DNA of 64,000 bases, from NCBI GenBank assembly GCA_963693315.1, contig OY856188.1, forward strand, positions 252,875,905 to 252,939,904, read 5' to 3'. This document shows, piece by piece, positions 12,201-22,729 of the stretch; position 1 is the stretch's first letter; each line of letters starts with the position of its first letter. The notes under the pieces were generated by a model. The model searched no databases. It saw only the letters and a list, made by a program, of their open reading frames with translations, and was not told the DNA's origin. Made by a program: the position numbers and the translations under genes. The stretch is from Diogma glabrata (Eukaryota; Arthropoda; Insecta; Diptera; Cylindrotomidae).

Positions 12201-13175
12201 ATGTGTGAAACAATATCATATTTAGTGTAATATTTTTTATGAGACGAGAAGCATGATTTGTGGTTTAGTTTTCAATTCTTTAAAAAAAATATGCGTCAAT
12301 CAACACCTCAGAACCCATGTTGTTGTGGGACCAAGATATTGAAAGGTTTTTATGTGTTGTTGGGACACATATTGCTTGACTAAAATAATATCATACTTAC
12401 AGATATTAAAGGGGAGTAGACGAACGCAAGGACTTTTGGACGACATTTCGAAGTTGGTTTAGTTAGCAACGCTTTCACATGGCACATACGTACAAAAAAA
12501 ATATTTTAGACACATAACCTTGATTTTTATATGAAATGTGTTAATGTCGAATGCAAATTCCAATCTCCTGCCTCCACACTTCAACAAAGTCATTCAACTT
12601 CTTTTATGCAAATCTAATACCCATAACCCATTATAAAATCAAACTGTTATTGTTTAACATTAATGTTTACTTATTAACTTAACCACAATAAGTTTAAAAC
12701 TAATTCCGATAAACTAATTCTGAATGATATATCAATTTCATATATCCAAAAATGGCAAATCGATAAATATTTCAAAACTAGTTTTTCGTATCAAATTTTA
12801 TAATATTTGGTTAAATATATTGTTCTGGATATATCTGATCTTATTTTACAGAAAAAACAATCAACATTTAAAAGAACAACAACATATACACAATAAATAT
12901 ATAAATCTCTATCTCTACATGAAAGAAGTATCAATTTCGAAATTGTTGTGTAATCAAATTTTAATCGTTAAAATTTTCTGGTTATTCAATTAAAACAAAT
13001 ATTATATATTTCGCATGTTTATAAAAGGTTATGTTCCTTTTTAATCGATATCAAGATAAAAATTTTGTATTTTTTATGCCAGGTTCCTTTTCTACCAAGC
13101 ATTGAAGTCTTTTGTTTTAATTTTAATAGTATTGATTTTTTTAATAGTAAAGAAAATTTTATTCTAAAATCTTAC
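9241..13175. other. Long gene-poor stretch
   Basis: I see no recognisable gene. Two related blocks, near 10021-10110 and 10201-10375, share CTTTCTT then GTAAT then TATAAATAGAAA, and look like a diverged direct duplication of about 265 bp. The block 11270-11340 (GAGTCCGCG ... CCCTTGGATAAATAG) has a diverged relative at 31883-31945. An open frame of 72 codons at 10691-10909 begins MSNKHVCARKRFQKQ and is basic and not AT-biased, but it has no recognisable domain or splice context. Confidence 0.5.
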
Positions 13176-13338
13176 CTGTATTATCATTATCATCTTGTAA
13201 ATGATGCTTGAGATGGTGCAAATGTGCATAAAAATGATGATGATGAAGCACACATGCTAGATCAGTACAATTTAACATAATTAATGACTATTATTTGTAC
13301 TTAGTGTTAATTCTTTCCGTTAAACCTTAAGTATACAT
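13176..13338 (-). CDS. Candidate host-gene exon with start codon, His-rich peptide
   Basis: On the minus strand, a strong acceptor (pyrimidine tract TCTCTTTTCTTTTCAG, ending at 13339) opens an exon with about 60 bases of leader. An ATG at 13278-13276 is followed by 34 codons and then a consensus donor, ACAG|GTAAGAT, at 13176/13175. The peptide begins MLNCTDLACVLHHHHFYAHL and continues with His pairs and an acidic QDDNDN end. The first codons are not drawn from the AT-rich background, and both splice sites are in the correct places. I do not recognise the protein. Neighbouring exons would lie at lower coordinates on the same strand, but I could not identify any. Confidence 0.5.
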
Positions 13339-14160
13339 CTGAAAAGAAAAGAGAAATATTTAAAACTCAAAAGAAAGTGATATTATATTTTTTATTAGCT
13401 ATAAAATCAATTTTTTTTCTTTTCTTCAATTATTTATTACTTTGTATTCATAATGCATATATTCAATACTCGTTTATTCTACTAGGGGACATTCAAACAG
13501 ATATATTTAAATTATATTGTGTTTTGTTTCTGTTTTTATTATAAAAAAAATGAAAGTTTATTTTTAATTTTAAAATTTTATTCGTACAGTTTTAACTTTT
13601 TTTGCATATCATGCTTTTAAAAATCATTCATTGATAATAAATAAATAAAGAATTCGTAATTGAAGTGTTATGTGATTATATACGCATAATTTAAAGAGAT
13701 TGAGTTTGGTATGAAAGATTTAATTATTCCAATCTTGAACCAAATTTCAAAATCTTACTCCCTTGTTTTTGGGAATGTTTCAACGTTTTTCAGGTCAGAA
13801 CGCTCAGAAGCAAATTTTTTTGGAAAAATTTTCCCAAACAAAATCAAAATTGAACTTCTAGCAAACAATAGTGTGTCATCATCAACGAGTATTCCATAAC
13901 AAAAGATTGAGAGTGCTACCGTTGACTGAATACAGTTCATTCGATAACCCCCTAAGATATCACCTTGGCTAGTGATATCTCACTGTTTTTGTTAGTGGTA
14001 TAATATGATATCTCACATTAAGTCGTATGTCAATAGCAAAGACTGGAGTACGCGGGGTTGTCACAAAATAAAAAAAATATTACACTGAATAAAAACTGAT
14101 ATCTCCTTGCGGGATAATTTTAAGTAATAATTTAGTAAAGATATAATTTAGAAGTAACTT
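13339..14160. other. Intergenic or intronic, with a short palindrome-bearing repeat
   Basis: There is no gene. Positions 13956-13979 form an 8 bp stem hairpin, GATATCAC ... GTGATATC. The following block to about 14030 (GATATCTCACATTAAGTCG, then TATGTCAATAG) has a close relative at about 19805-19860, so it is a small dispersed repeat or the end of a larger element. Confidence 0.5.
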
Positions 14161-14399
14161 CAAATTTGAAAAAATCTTTCTGGTCGGCATCTGTATGTGA
14201 GACCAGGAACTTTATTATTCTTGTGGATGTGTATCAAAAAAATCTTTGTATGTGCCAAAAGAATTATTGCCATATATTTTGTTACCCGATTTTTTGACAA
14301 ACAAATAATGGGAAACATTTTGAACTGAAAACATTTGACACACAAAAGCAATTATTTCGATGAAATTGGAAGAAAATACGATTCTTCAGATACTTCCAA

Positions 14400-14830
14400 C
14401 TAGTAGTTGAAAAATATCATGTTGTTGTATGTGAAATGTCGCTTTTTTTACAAAAGATGAAATTATAAGGGAAATGCTTTTTGAGAAATGTTTTGTATGA
14501 AACCAGATTCCACCACTTCTAAATAATAAAAATAGAAATATTAGGTTGTTGCAGATTAAATGTTGTTTTTTATAAAGGTTGTAATAAATGGCAAGATGCA
14601 TTTACGCTAAACGGAAGCAGATTGTGAGATGTTTTTTGAGAGAATCCAGCTTTGGTCACTGGTGACTAATAGTTACAGTTGAAAAAGCTAGTTTGTTGCA
14701 GACTAAATGTCGTTTTTTCAACAAAAAAACAACAAATAAATAACTAACTAAATAAATAAATACCTTTCAAAAAGAAGCATACGCTTACGCTAAATAGCGA
14801 AGTTTTCTGGGCTAATAGGACCAGTTGGGT
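14400..14830. repeat. Three diverged tandem units of about 150 bp
   Basis: Each unit contains GTTGAAAAA-like sequence, then TTGTTGCAGACTAAATGTCG with variants, then a poly-T stretch, then an ACGCTAAACGGAAG-like block and TTTTTGAGA. Units begin near 14404, 14530 and 14670. They are well diverged, and nothing is encoded. Confidence 0.6.
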
Positions 14831-14927
14831 TGGCGAATATCAAGTCTGTTCATTTTAAATGTCATTTAATTTTATTTAAAAATTCATTTAATTTATTTTA
14901 AATGATTAAAGTTTTATAGACATTTAA

Positions 14928-15380
14928 ACGATTCGTTAAAATTTCGGTTTTTATGTTTTCTTTCGGTCTTTTATAATTAATATTAAACAAAGTAAAACGA
15001 AATTTATTTAATGATAATAAACAAAAGAAAGAAAGAATAAGAATGGAAAAACAAAAAGTATATTTACATTTTCTAAAATAGCTGATTTCATTTAATATTG
15101 AATTGACGAGTTTTTAGTGAAGGATTAGTGAAGGTAATAAAAACAAACGGGCACTTTGAATAATTAATTTTAGTGTTTTAAAAATATTATAATATTGTTT
15201 CAATATATTTTGTTTGCCTTGTTTCATGTTGGTTTACCAACGATTCAAACGATTCGTTAAAATTTTGGTTTTTATGTTTTCTTTTGGTGTTTTAGAATTA
15301 ATAATAAACGAAGTAAAACGAAATTTATTTAATGATAATAAACAAAAGAAAGAAAGAATAAGAATGGAAAAACAAAAAGT
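14928..15380. repeat. Composite direct repeat A-B-A'
   Basis: Block A (14928-15058: ACGATTCGTTAAAATTTCGG to GGAAAAACAAAAAG) recurs as A' at about 15247-15380. Between them lies block B (15059-15240, ending CATGTTGGTTTACC). Block B recurs alone at about 16937-17150, directly left of the foldback element. The open frame at 15214-15414 lies across the B/A' junction and is probably not a gene. Confidence 0.75.
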
Positions 15381-15769
15381 CCAAGCGGCACGTATATCCG
15401 CTAGAAATAGGTAGATTTCGAGATCAGACAGTTTTGTGTGCCAGTAGAATCTGATGTACCAGATTAGTTTAAACAAAACAAACTAATTTCAAACAAATAT
15501 CGAACAAATTTTAAAAAGGAAATTAGCTTCCTATAAGCAAAATTAAATCTATCCAATTTTGCAACAAACAAATATCAAATCTACCACAGAACATGTGTGT
15601 GACAATTTATGACACAAACCTACTCTATATCATATGTCGTGCAATTACTGCAAAATATCAAAATAGTTTATTTCTAAGAAAAAAAAATTAATTTCTTCTA
15701 TTCAAATCTTTTATTTTTTGACTGTTATAAGGTTGACATTGACTGTTATAAGGTTTTTGGAAATTGTAG

Positions 15770-16745
15770 TTGGGGATTGTTGCAAACTTTTTTGTTGAAG
15801 CCAACAAGTCAAAAACCTCTAACTGCAGAGGTTTATATTTATAAGAAACGGATTAAAATGTTTTCACAAATTCTAAATTTATGAAGTTTTTAAAAATATT
15901 AATATCCAAACGGCCGTTATAACGGATTAAAAAAAACACTTTTTTTTCTAGTATAAAGCCTATAGTTCCTTAACCATGTGTCAGATTTTTCTGATTTACG
16001 AACTCTTCCAAGATATTAATAAAACACACATTTCTAAGAAAGGTGTTTTGATCTGGCTTCACAAATGCGACCATGAGAGCGCCGGTTGATTAAAACGCAT
16101 TTTGTGTTTTACAAGCTTTTTTGTTGGAGCCGCTCACTCAGAAACCTCCAACTGCAGAGGTCTTTTTTTTTGAAAGAAACTGATTTAAAAGGTTTCAAAT
16201 ATTCTAAATTTAGGAAGATTTTAAAAATATTAGAATCCAAACGGCCGTTATAACGGATCTAAAAAACAGAGTTTTTTTCTAGTATAAGGCTTCTAGTTTC
16301 TTAACCATGTGTTGGATTGGGATGATTTACGAACTTGTCCAATATATTAACAAAACGCACATTTTTAGATAAGGTGTTTTGATCTGGCCTTATAAATGCG
16401 ACCGTGAGAGTGCCGGTTGTTTCAAAAAAAAATTTTTTTTTGCAAACTTTTTTGTTGGAGCCGCTCATTCAAGAACCTCTAACTGCAGAGGTCTAATTTT
16501 AAATCAAATTGATAAAAAAGATTCCAAAAATTCTAAATTTGTTAAATTTTTTGAAATATTAGTATCCAAACGGCCGTTATAACGGTTTTAAAAAATCAAT
16601 TTTTTTCAGAAAAAAGCCTCTAGTTTCTTAACCACGTGTCGGATTTTGCTGATTCACGAACTTATCCAAGATATTATTAAAACACACAAGTACTGAAAAT
16701 TTTTTTGATCTACCTCAACAAATGCGACCGTGAGAGTGCCGGTCA
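15770..16745. repeat. Three tandem units of about 330 bp
   Basis: The marker CTGCAGAGG occurs at 15823, 16152 and 16483, giving periods of 329 and 331. Each unit carries TTTTTTGTTGGAGCC, CTGCAGAGG, the palindromic core in AAACGGCCGTTATAACGG, TTTCTTAACCATGTG, and an end block GACCGTGAGAGTGCCGGT. The CCGTTATAACGG palindrome is unchanged in all three units while the surroundings vary. No protein is encoded. Confidence 0.88.
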
Positions 16746-16765
16746 TTTTCGTTATATCTCATATC

Positions 16766-16768
<3 letters not shown>

Positions 16769-16808
<40 letters not shown>
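16769..16808. repeat. (TA)n microsatellite
   Basis: About twenty TA units are followed by a T-run and the block CGTCTCCGCTTATCATATAT, part of which is found as a reverse complement near 32028-32052. Confidence 0.9.
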
Positions 16809-16811
<3 letters not shown>

Positions 16812-16924
16812 TTTTTTTTTTTTTTGTTTTTTCGTCTCCGCTTATCATATATAGTCGTTTGGCACAAAAATTTTTCCGAAATTCCGAGATGAAGCCCATT
16901 GCAATAGGTAGATTTTTATATGAA

Positions 16925-17150
16925 ATCTACCTAAAAAGTATATTTATATTTTCTAAGATGGCTGATTTCATTTAACTTTTTAAAAAATAATACTTTCGAA
17001 ATATTGAATTGACGAATTTTTAGTGAAGGATTAGTGAAGGTAATAAAAACAAACGGACGCTTTGAATAATAAATTTTAGTGATTTAAAAAAATTATAATA
17101 TTGTTTCAATATATTTTGTTTGCCTTGTTTCATGTTGGTTTACCGATATT
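16925..17150. repeat. Second copy of block B
   Basis: This is close to 15059-15240: it shares AGTGAAGGATTAGTGAAGG and TTTGCCTTGTTTCATG, with a small extra segment near 16970-17000. It ends just before the left terminus of the foldback element at 17171. Confidence 0.75.
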
Positions 17151-17566
17151 TATATCTATTTTTCATAATACAGCAATTCCACACGAAACCGATCAGATTT
17201 TGTCCTCATCCCCTCCGATTTTTGTGAAACTGTGAATAAATGTTCTCTATATTAAAGAAATACGAAAAATGATTTTTTTTGTTTTTTTTTGCAGGGCTCT
17301 ACTTTTTGGCAGGGGCGTGTGACGTTTTTAGGTTTTCGCAAAAATGAAAGTTTTTAAAGACCTGTTACTCAATAACTAAACAACCGATTTTAATAAACGT
17401 GGTCTCAAATGAAAGAGATTAAACGGTTATTTTAAAAGTATTTGTCTTCAGAATTTGATATTGTTAGTTTCTAGGCGAAAAATAACGATTTTTCGAAAAA
17501 TGTGATTTTTTACCACTTTCGACAACAACAATTATCAGATTTTTTATTTTTTTTTTTGTAAGTTTT

Positions 17567-17902
17567 GTAATGACCCGTTATCATACATATATTAAATTAA
17601 AAGTTCATTACAAAAATCTTTACTAAATTTCACAATTTCTTAACGAAATAATGAAGGGTGAATAAACTTATACGTTTAGTGCTGTTTATTTAATATTTCG
17701 AAATAGAAATATTAATTAAATAGCAACATTACGATTGTTCAACAATTATGCAAAATCGCATAATTGCTGTATATTGAAAATGTAAATGAACGATGGGTTT
17801 TTCACCTTTGATTGTTCTGTAGGGGAATTGATTTGTACTTTAAATTAATATGATTGGCTTGACGAATATTAAAACAAAATTATTTTAATAACGGTTCATT
17901 AC
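17567..17902. mobile_element. Possible MITE inside the left arm of the foldback
   Basis: GTAATGACCCGTTAT at 17567-17581 pairs with its near-perfect inverse at 17888-17902 (14 of 15). The 336 bp between them are AT-rich and non-coding. It lies inside the 640 bp insertion that splits the foldback arm. No target duplication is obvious. Confidence 0.5.
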
Positions 17903-18689
17903 GCTCCCTTCCAAAAATAATGAAGACATAACTTATTTTCTGTTAGTTAAAGTTGAGTTGTGTAAAAGACTTTACAGAGTAAGGTTTTACAAATTGAAAA
18001 TAAAACCAGGATTCAGAAATCAATCCGTAACCGTCAAACTTTATTAAATTTAACCAATAAATAAAATTAATTAAAATTGAAGGTGTCAAATGTTATTGTG
18101 TTTTATTAAATAAAAGGTGCCGTGATATTGAAATTCAAGGTTGTCGTGCTTAACTGAATTATATTTGTTTGTGGACTCCTACAGTAGTTAGGTACCACAG
18201 TTTGATTATTCCTAAAAACAATGAAATAATACAAAAAAATATTTTTGTTACAGTTTTTAAGATATGATTCTTTGAACATTCCATTCTTTGACTATTTTAA
18301 AGCAAAATTTGTTATACAATCATAGAAGTCGTGCTATCATAAAGAAAACAAGTACACCTATCCCCCGTTTTACACGGTAGATACGTTCCTGATAAAAACG
18401 TGTTAATCGAAAGTATAAATTTTGTATGGAAAACCGTGTTAAACGAAAAACGTGGGTTTTTGGTCATTTTTTGGGCGACAAACAGATTCGGTAAAACATA
18501 AAAGTACCAGTTTAATCACATAAGATATCGGCATAACAGTTAAATTGATTTTCAAAAAGAAACATGTAACATAACCAATAAGAAATTCGCAGAAAAATAA
18601 AAAGTAATTACGCTTGCACATACTAGCATGTTGACCTAAATCAAACCTAACTTAACTTGATTCAGTTCGGTGCGACTTGGAAGCTAAAT

Positions 18690-19570
18690 CTGTAATTAAT
18701 AATTGTGCTTTCTTTTTAGCTAAATCATCTTCATATTGACTTAAAAATTCGTTGACAATTCGCAGAAATCGGAGAGCTAGCTCAATATTCAGATCATGTT
18801 GTTGAAAGTAGTTGCATTATTTAATATCTTCTGGTATAATGGTTGCAATAAAGAAGTTTTAATTTTGGTTAGAAAAACAATTTATCCATTTGTAAGCTGC
18901 AAATCTTGAGGGTGACATGGAGCATTGTCCAGTAAAAGAAGAACCTTAAATATTATTTTGATTAAATACTATTTTACTTATGATACGTAAGAGTTATGAG
19001 ACAAATCAATGAACAATGTGGCTTTAACCCAAGCTTTTGTATTGGCATTTCAATAAATAGAAAGATTTGTTTATTCTTTTTTACCTGGACGCTTTGCCAC
19101 CTAAGCCTAATCACTCTTTAGTATTGAAAACCTGATCAGCAGCCGAATTCTGTTATTGTGAAGCTGTGAAGTGATAAGTTTTTGAATGAACAGAAACGTT
19201 GAAATTTTAAACGCTTCACCGCTTCACAGTTACAGAATTTGGCTGCAGGACAGTAAGATGTACCGGAATTAATTTCAGTCAATTTTAGTGGGTACATACT
19301 GTTGTGCTGTATCTAAATCAGTTTAATGCGCTTTTTAATTTTAAATATTTGCAAAAACTGCCCGTGTGTAAATATTTCGAACCAACCATGACTTACCATT
19401 ATAAAACTTAAACGGCATTTTATTTGAGTAGATGGAGTAGATCTATTTAAGTAGATGGCAACTGTTTCACATTCCAAAAATTTTAAAGTCTTACTAGTTA
19501 TGATATAGGTACCAATTGGAATATGTCTTTGATATTGATCTTCAAGCCATATCATTAATTTATTTTCCAT
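18690..19570 (-). pseudogene. pogo/Tigger-like transposase, CENP-B-type, broken
   Basis: The first segment (19570 to 19313, 85 codons) begins MENKLMIWLEDQYQRHIPIG and contains HGWFEIF. These are hallmarks of the CENP-B-type second helix-turn-helix DNA-binding domain of Tigger/Jerky transposases. Further along the minus strand, near 18945-18905, comes LLLDNAPCHPQDLQ, the second catalytic Asp region of the DDE domain, followed by a degraded version of the family's leucine/proline stretch. Many stops and the MITE at 19139-19246 break the frame. The N-terminal psq-type helix-turn-helix is not visible, and an anonymous repeat lies where it should be. The protein would have cut and rejoined element ends at TA sites. 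Confidence 0.8.
19139..19246. mobile_element. 108 bp MITE, copy 1
   Basis: Inverted ends GCAGCCGAATTCTGTTATTG and the inverse ending CAGAATTTGGCTGC extend about 33 bp each with few mismatches. A second member lies at about 48437-48538. It sits inside the Tigger-like transposase fossil, so it arrived after that element. Confidence 0.75.
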
Positions 19571-20289
19571 TGTTTTTTTTTTTTAAATAAAATGTGTTGT
19601 GTAGTAGGAATTACAATATGTATCAAAACAACAAATAAAAACTTTTAACATCACGGTCATCGCAACAACATGCGTTCAACGATGTTGATGGACGCTAATT
19701 TTTATTGTTTGTGTTCTTTAAATTTTTTTGAATTGATAACTAAACAATAAATCTAATTATTTAATCAAATATGACAGACCCCAATATTTCATTTTAGGAT
19801 AGAATAAGATCTCACTGCTATTGCCGGTGTGTATGATATCTCACGTTAACTCGTATGTCAACAGATAGAATTATTTACTTACAAATTAACTATGACCATT
19901 AATACGCCTACCTAGATTTTGTATCTAGCTAATAACGATCTATTGCTTAAAATCAACTGATTTACATAGAGAATCTCTTACATCCCTTTGCTGATTTATA
20001 TCAACATGTATTTACAAAATTTTGCTTTGAACACTCAAAGGCGTTCTTTGTTAATAGTTTCTTGTTTTCTTGTTTTAATTACAACTTCTGTGTATATGAT
20101 CATAAGTGGTATACCAGAAGGTTTAATTAAAATAAAGTAGATATAAGTGCATGTAATACCAAAATTTGTCTTTTTTTTTAACTTTTTTTTTTGGAAATTT
20201 TGATTTCAAAAACCGTGTAAAGTCGAAAACGTGTTAAGTGAGTGTCGTGTAAAGCGGGGGATAGGTGTATATTCTATCTATCTTGTTCT

Positions 20290-20893
20290 TATTTCAGGAC
20301 TTGGAAAATATCAGTTAGTTGATTTTGAAATGTCTTTTTTTGACAAAAGTTGTATTTTATTTGTACATGATTTTACTCGAAATTGAGTTTTTTTTGTGAA
20401 GTTTTTTGACGTCATCTATCTTCTCCCATCTTGGACTTATTTTAAGAGTTAGAAAATATCAGTTTTTTGATTATGAAATATCTTTTTTTGACAAAATTTG
20501 TATTTTATTTGTACATGATTTTTCTCGAAATTGAGATTGTTTTGAGAATTTTTTTTGACATGATGTAGCTCCTTCCACCTCGAACTTATTTCAGGAGTTG
20601 GAAAACATCAGTTAGTTGATTATTAAATGTCTTTTTTTGACAAAAGTTGCATTGTATTTATATATGGTTTTTCACGAAATCGAGTGTTTTCGTAAAGTTT
20701 TTTGACATGATCTACCTCCTCTCACCTTAGACTTATTTTAGGAGCTAGAAATATCAGTTAGTTGATTATGAAATGTCATTTTCGGACAAAAGTGGTATTT
20801 TTTTGTATATGATTTTTCTCGAAATTTAGATTTTTTTTTGTGAAGTTTTTTGACAAAATCTAGCTCCTCCCACCTCGGACTTTTGAATATCTG
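20290..20893. repeat. Tandem array, four units of about 147 bp
   Basis: The marker TCAG that starts TCAGTTAGTTGAT recurs at 20311, 20459, 20608 and 20754, giving periods of 148, 149 and 146. Each unit reads: GGACTTATTTTAGGAG, AAATATCAG, GAAATGTCTTTTTTTGAC, TACATGATTTTTCTCGAAA, then TTTTTTGACATGATCTAGCT and CTCCCACCTC. The array is the centre of the foldback element. Confidence 0.88.
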
Positions 20894-21426
20894 TGTTTTC
20901 TTTATGATAGTACGACTTCTATGATTGTATAACAGGTTTTGCTTTAAAATAATCAAAGAATGGAATGTTCAAAAAATCATATCTTAAAAACTATAATAAA
21001 CATATTTTTTTTACTATTTTATTGTTTTTAGGAATAATCAAACTTACAAAAAAAATTAAAAATTTGATAATTGTTGTTGTCGAAAGAGGTAAAAAATTAT
21101 ATTTTTTGAAAAATCGTTATTTTTCGCAAAGAAACTATTAATATAAAATTCTAAAAATATATATTTTAAAATAACCGTTAAATTTCTTTCGTTTGAAATG
21201 AAGTTTATTAAAATCGGTTATTTAGTTTTTGCGTAACAGGTCCTTAAAAATTTTCATTTTTGCGAAAACCTAAAAACGTCACACGCCCCTGCCAAAAAGT
21301 AGAGCCCTGAAAAAAAAAACAAAAAGCATTTTTCGTATTTCTTTAATATAGAGAACATTTATTCACAGTTTCACGAAAATCGGAGGGGATGAGGACAAAT
21401 CTGATCGGTTACGTGTGGAATCGCTG

Positions 21427-22340
21427 AATATTAAGAAAATTGTGAAAAATTAATATAATTTTCTACACATAAGTCAAATATATTTAAATTTTTTGATTTC
21501 TGATTTTTTGTCTTTTAAATTGTATCAAATTTAAATAGAAAAATATTCCTAAAACAATTAAATCAAATTTCAATTAATTTTCTATGTAAAACGGAAATCA
21601 AGTAATATAATAAACAAAAAACTTACAAATTAACTAAAAATTCTAACTGAATAATCCATTGAAAAAAGCATAGTTGCATTTTTCCAATATTCATTCATAA
21701 TTTCATTCATAAAACTTACAATTTCTGTTTGGCTGAAAGCATTTGAAATTTATTATAAATACCATCAGAAATTGAAGTAAAATAGTTAGTATCTAATAAT
21801 TTTTAATAAAGGCAGTTCAAAACTGCACCGCGAATAGCGGGGATCCAACCTAATGGACCCCAAAGTTTATTTAGTCTGAAGTCCAAATTGAAAAACGTGA
21901 ATTAACGCTCGCCGGTAAAGCGTTATTAAAGTTCTTTAAAGTTATTGTTCAAAATCTTAAAATAGTGTTTCAAATAATATTTAAAAAATACATAGTTGAA
22001 AGAAAATTATATTCAAAGAAAATTTTCTTATATAAAAGAAAATGGTGTTTCAAATAATATTCAAAAAATTACATAATTGAAAGAAAATTAGATTTAAAGG
22101 AAATTTTTCATAATTAAAATACAATTGTGTTGCAAAATCATATATAAAAATATTCAAATAGAATAAATTTTTTATTCTAAAACATTTAATTCGTGTTTAT
22201 CAGAGAACTGTATTACGCTATTGCATATTTAATAAAAACCGAAATTGTGTATTTAAAAATAAAATAATAGTTATTTCTCACAACAACTATATGAGAAAAA
22301 AATGAAACGAGGATTGATGCCAGGTAAATGGTAATATAAG
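21427..22340. other. No gene; short tandem repeat at 21966-22130
   Basis: Two full units and part of a third, about 80 bp each, begin GTGTTTCAAATAATATT at about 21967 and 22047. A less AT-rich block at 21820-21935 (GCACCGCGAATAGCGGGG and CGCTCGCCGGTAAAGCG) is unexplained. No coding signal was seen. Confidence 0.5.
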
Positions 22341-22349
22341 TTTTTCCCA

Positions 22350-22520
22350 AACACAAAACAGGTAGTTTTTAACCCCACAACCACGCCAGGTGTGGCGTTT
22401 AAACCCTCCACAATTGGCTCAACCGGTAGTCCACACATCCACATTTGATGCAGCCGGACATCCACACAACTGGTAGTCTTAGAACCACCAGAAACAAAAC
22501 GAATGGTTCTAAACCTTCAC
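22350..22520. repeat. Two adjacent related hairpin units
   Basis: Unit one contains ACGCCAGGTGTGGCGT (6 bp stem, 4-base loop). Unit two contains AGAACCA ... TGGTTCT (7 bp stem). Both are preceded by GGTAGT and followed by AAACC..CACA. They lie just upstream of a Gypsy pol fossil and could belong to its leader or an LTR, which I cannot prove. Confidence 0.45.
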
Positions 22521-22729
22521 AGTTGTGCAATACGACTCACAAACTAAAAATAATGTCCTTACAAACGTCTTCTGCCAAAAACTATATAAAAACCCCACAG
22601 ACCAAAGACGTTTTTGCAATTGACAAGAGAATGTTTTTGGTGCAAATTTGTTGTCTCATTGCGCAAAATAGTATAAGTTTCGCGATCACTTGTTACTTAG
22701 GTAAAATATACGAAAAACTGTGATTTAAT

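Larger units (their letters stand above)
18355..20267 (-). mobile_element. pogo/Tigger-like DNA transposon, degraded
   Basis: The termini are CACCTATCCCCCGTTTTACACG at left and the inverse at right (CGTGTAAAGCGGGGGATAGGTG), flanked on both sides by the dinucleotide TA (18353-18354 and 20268-20269), as expected for this superfamily. The transposase remnant is on the minus strand. The element is inserted at the inner end of the left foldback arm and is itself interrupted by a 108 bp MITE and by an anonymous repeat near 19612-19735. Length is 1913 bp. Confidence 0.85.
17171..21426. mobile_element. Foldback element with ~535 bp inverted arms and a 147 bp tandem core, invaded by other elements
   Basis: The left arm is 17171-17561 plus 18201-18352. 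The right arm is 20894-21426 and is the reverse complement of both left pieces. Both ends read CAG..ATTCCACAC, and both are flanked by AATA, a possible target duplication. Shared arm blocks include GATCAGATTTTGTCCTCATC and AACGTCACACGCCCCTGCC (given as the right-arm strand). An insertion of about 640 bp splits the left arm at 17562-18200. A pogo/Tigger-like transposon (18355-20267) sits at the inner edge of the left arm. The original core was the tandem array at 20290-20893. The element itself has no transposase gene, so it must be non-autonomous. Confidence 0.85.

Noticed and set aside
12724..12993. 89-codon open frame
   Set aside because: Composed almost wholly of AT-rich codons (Ile, Leu, Tyr, Asn, Lys), as expected by chance in this DNA.
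21820..21935. Possible tRNA or SINE in a GC-richer patch
   Set aside because: No promoter boxes or cloverleaf could be fitted.
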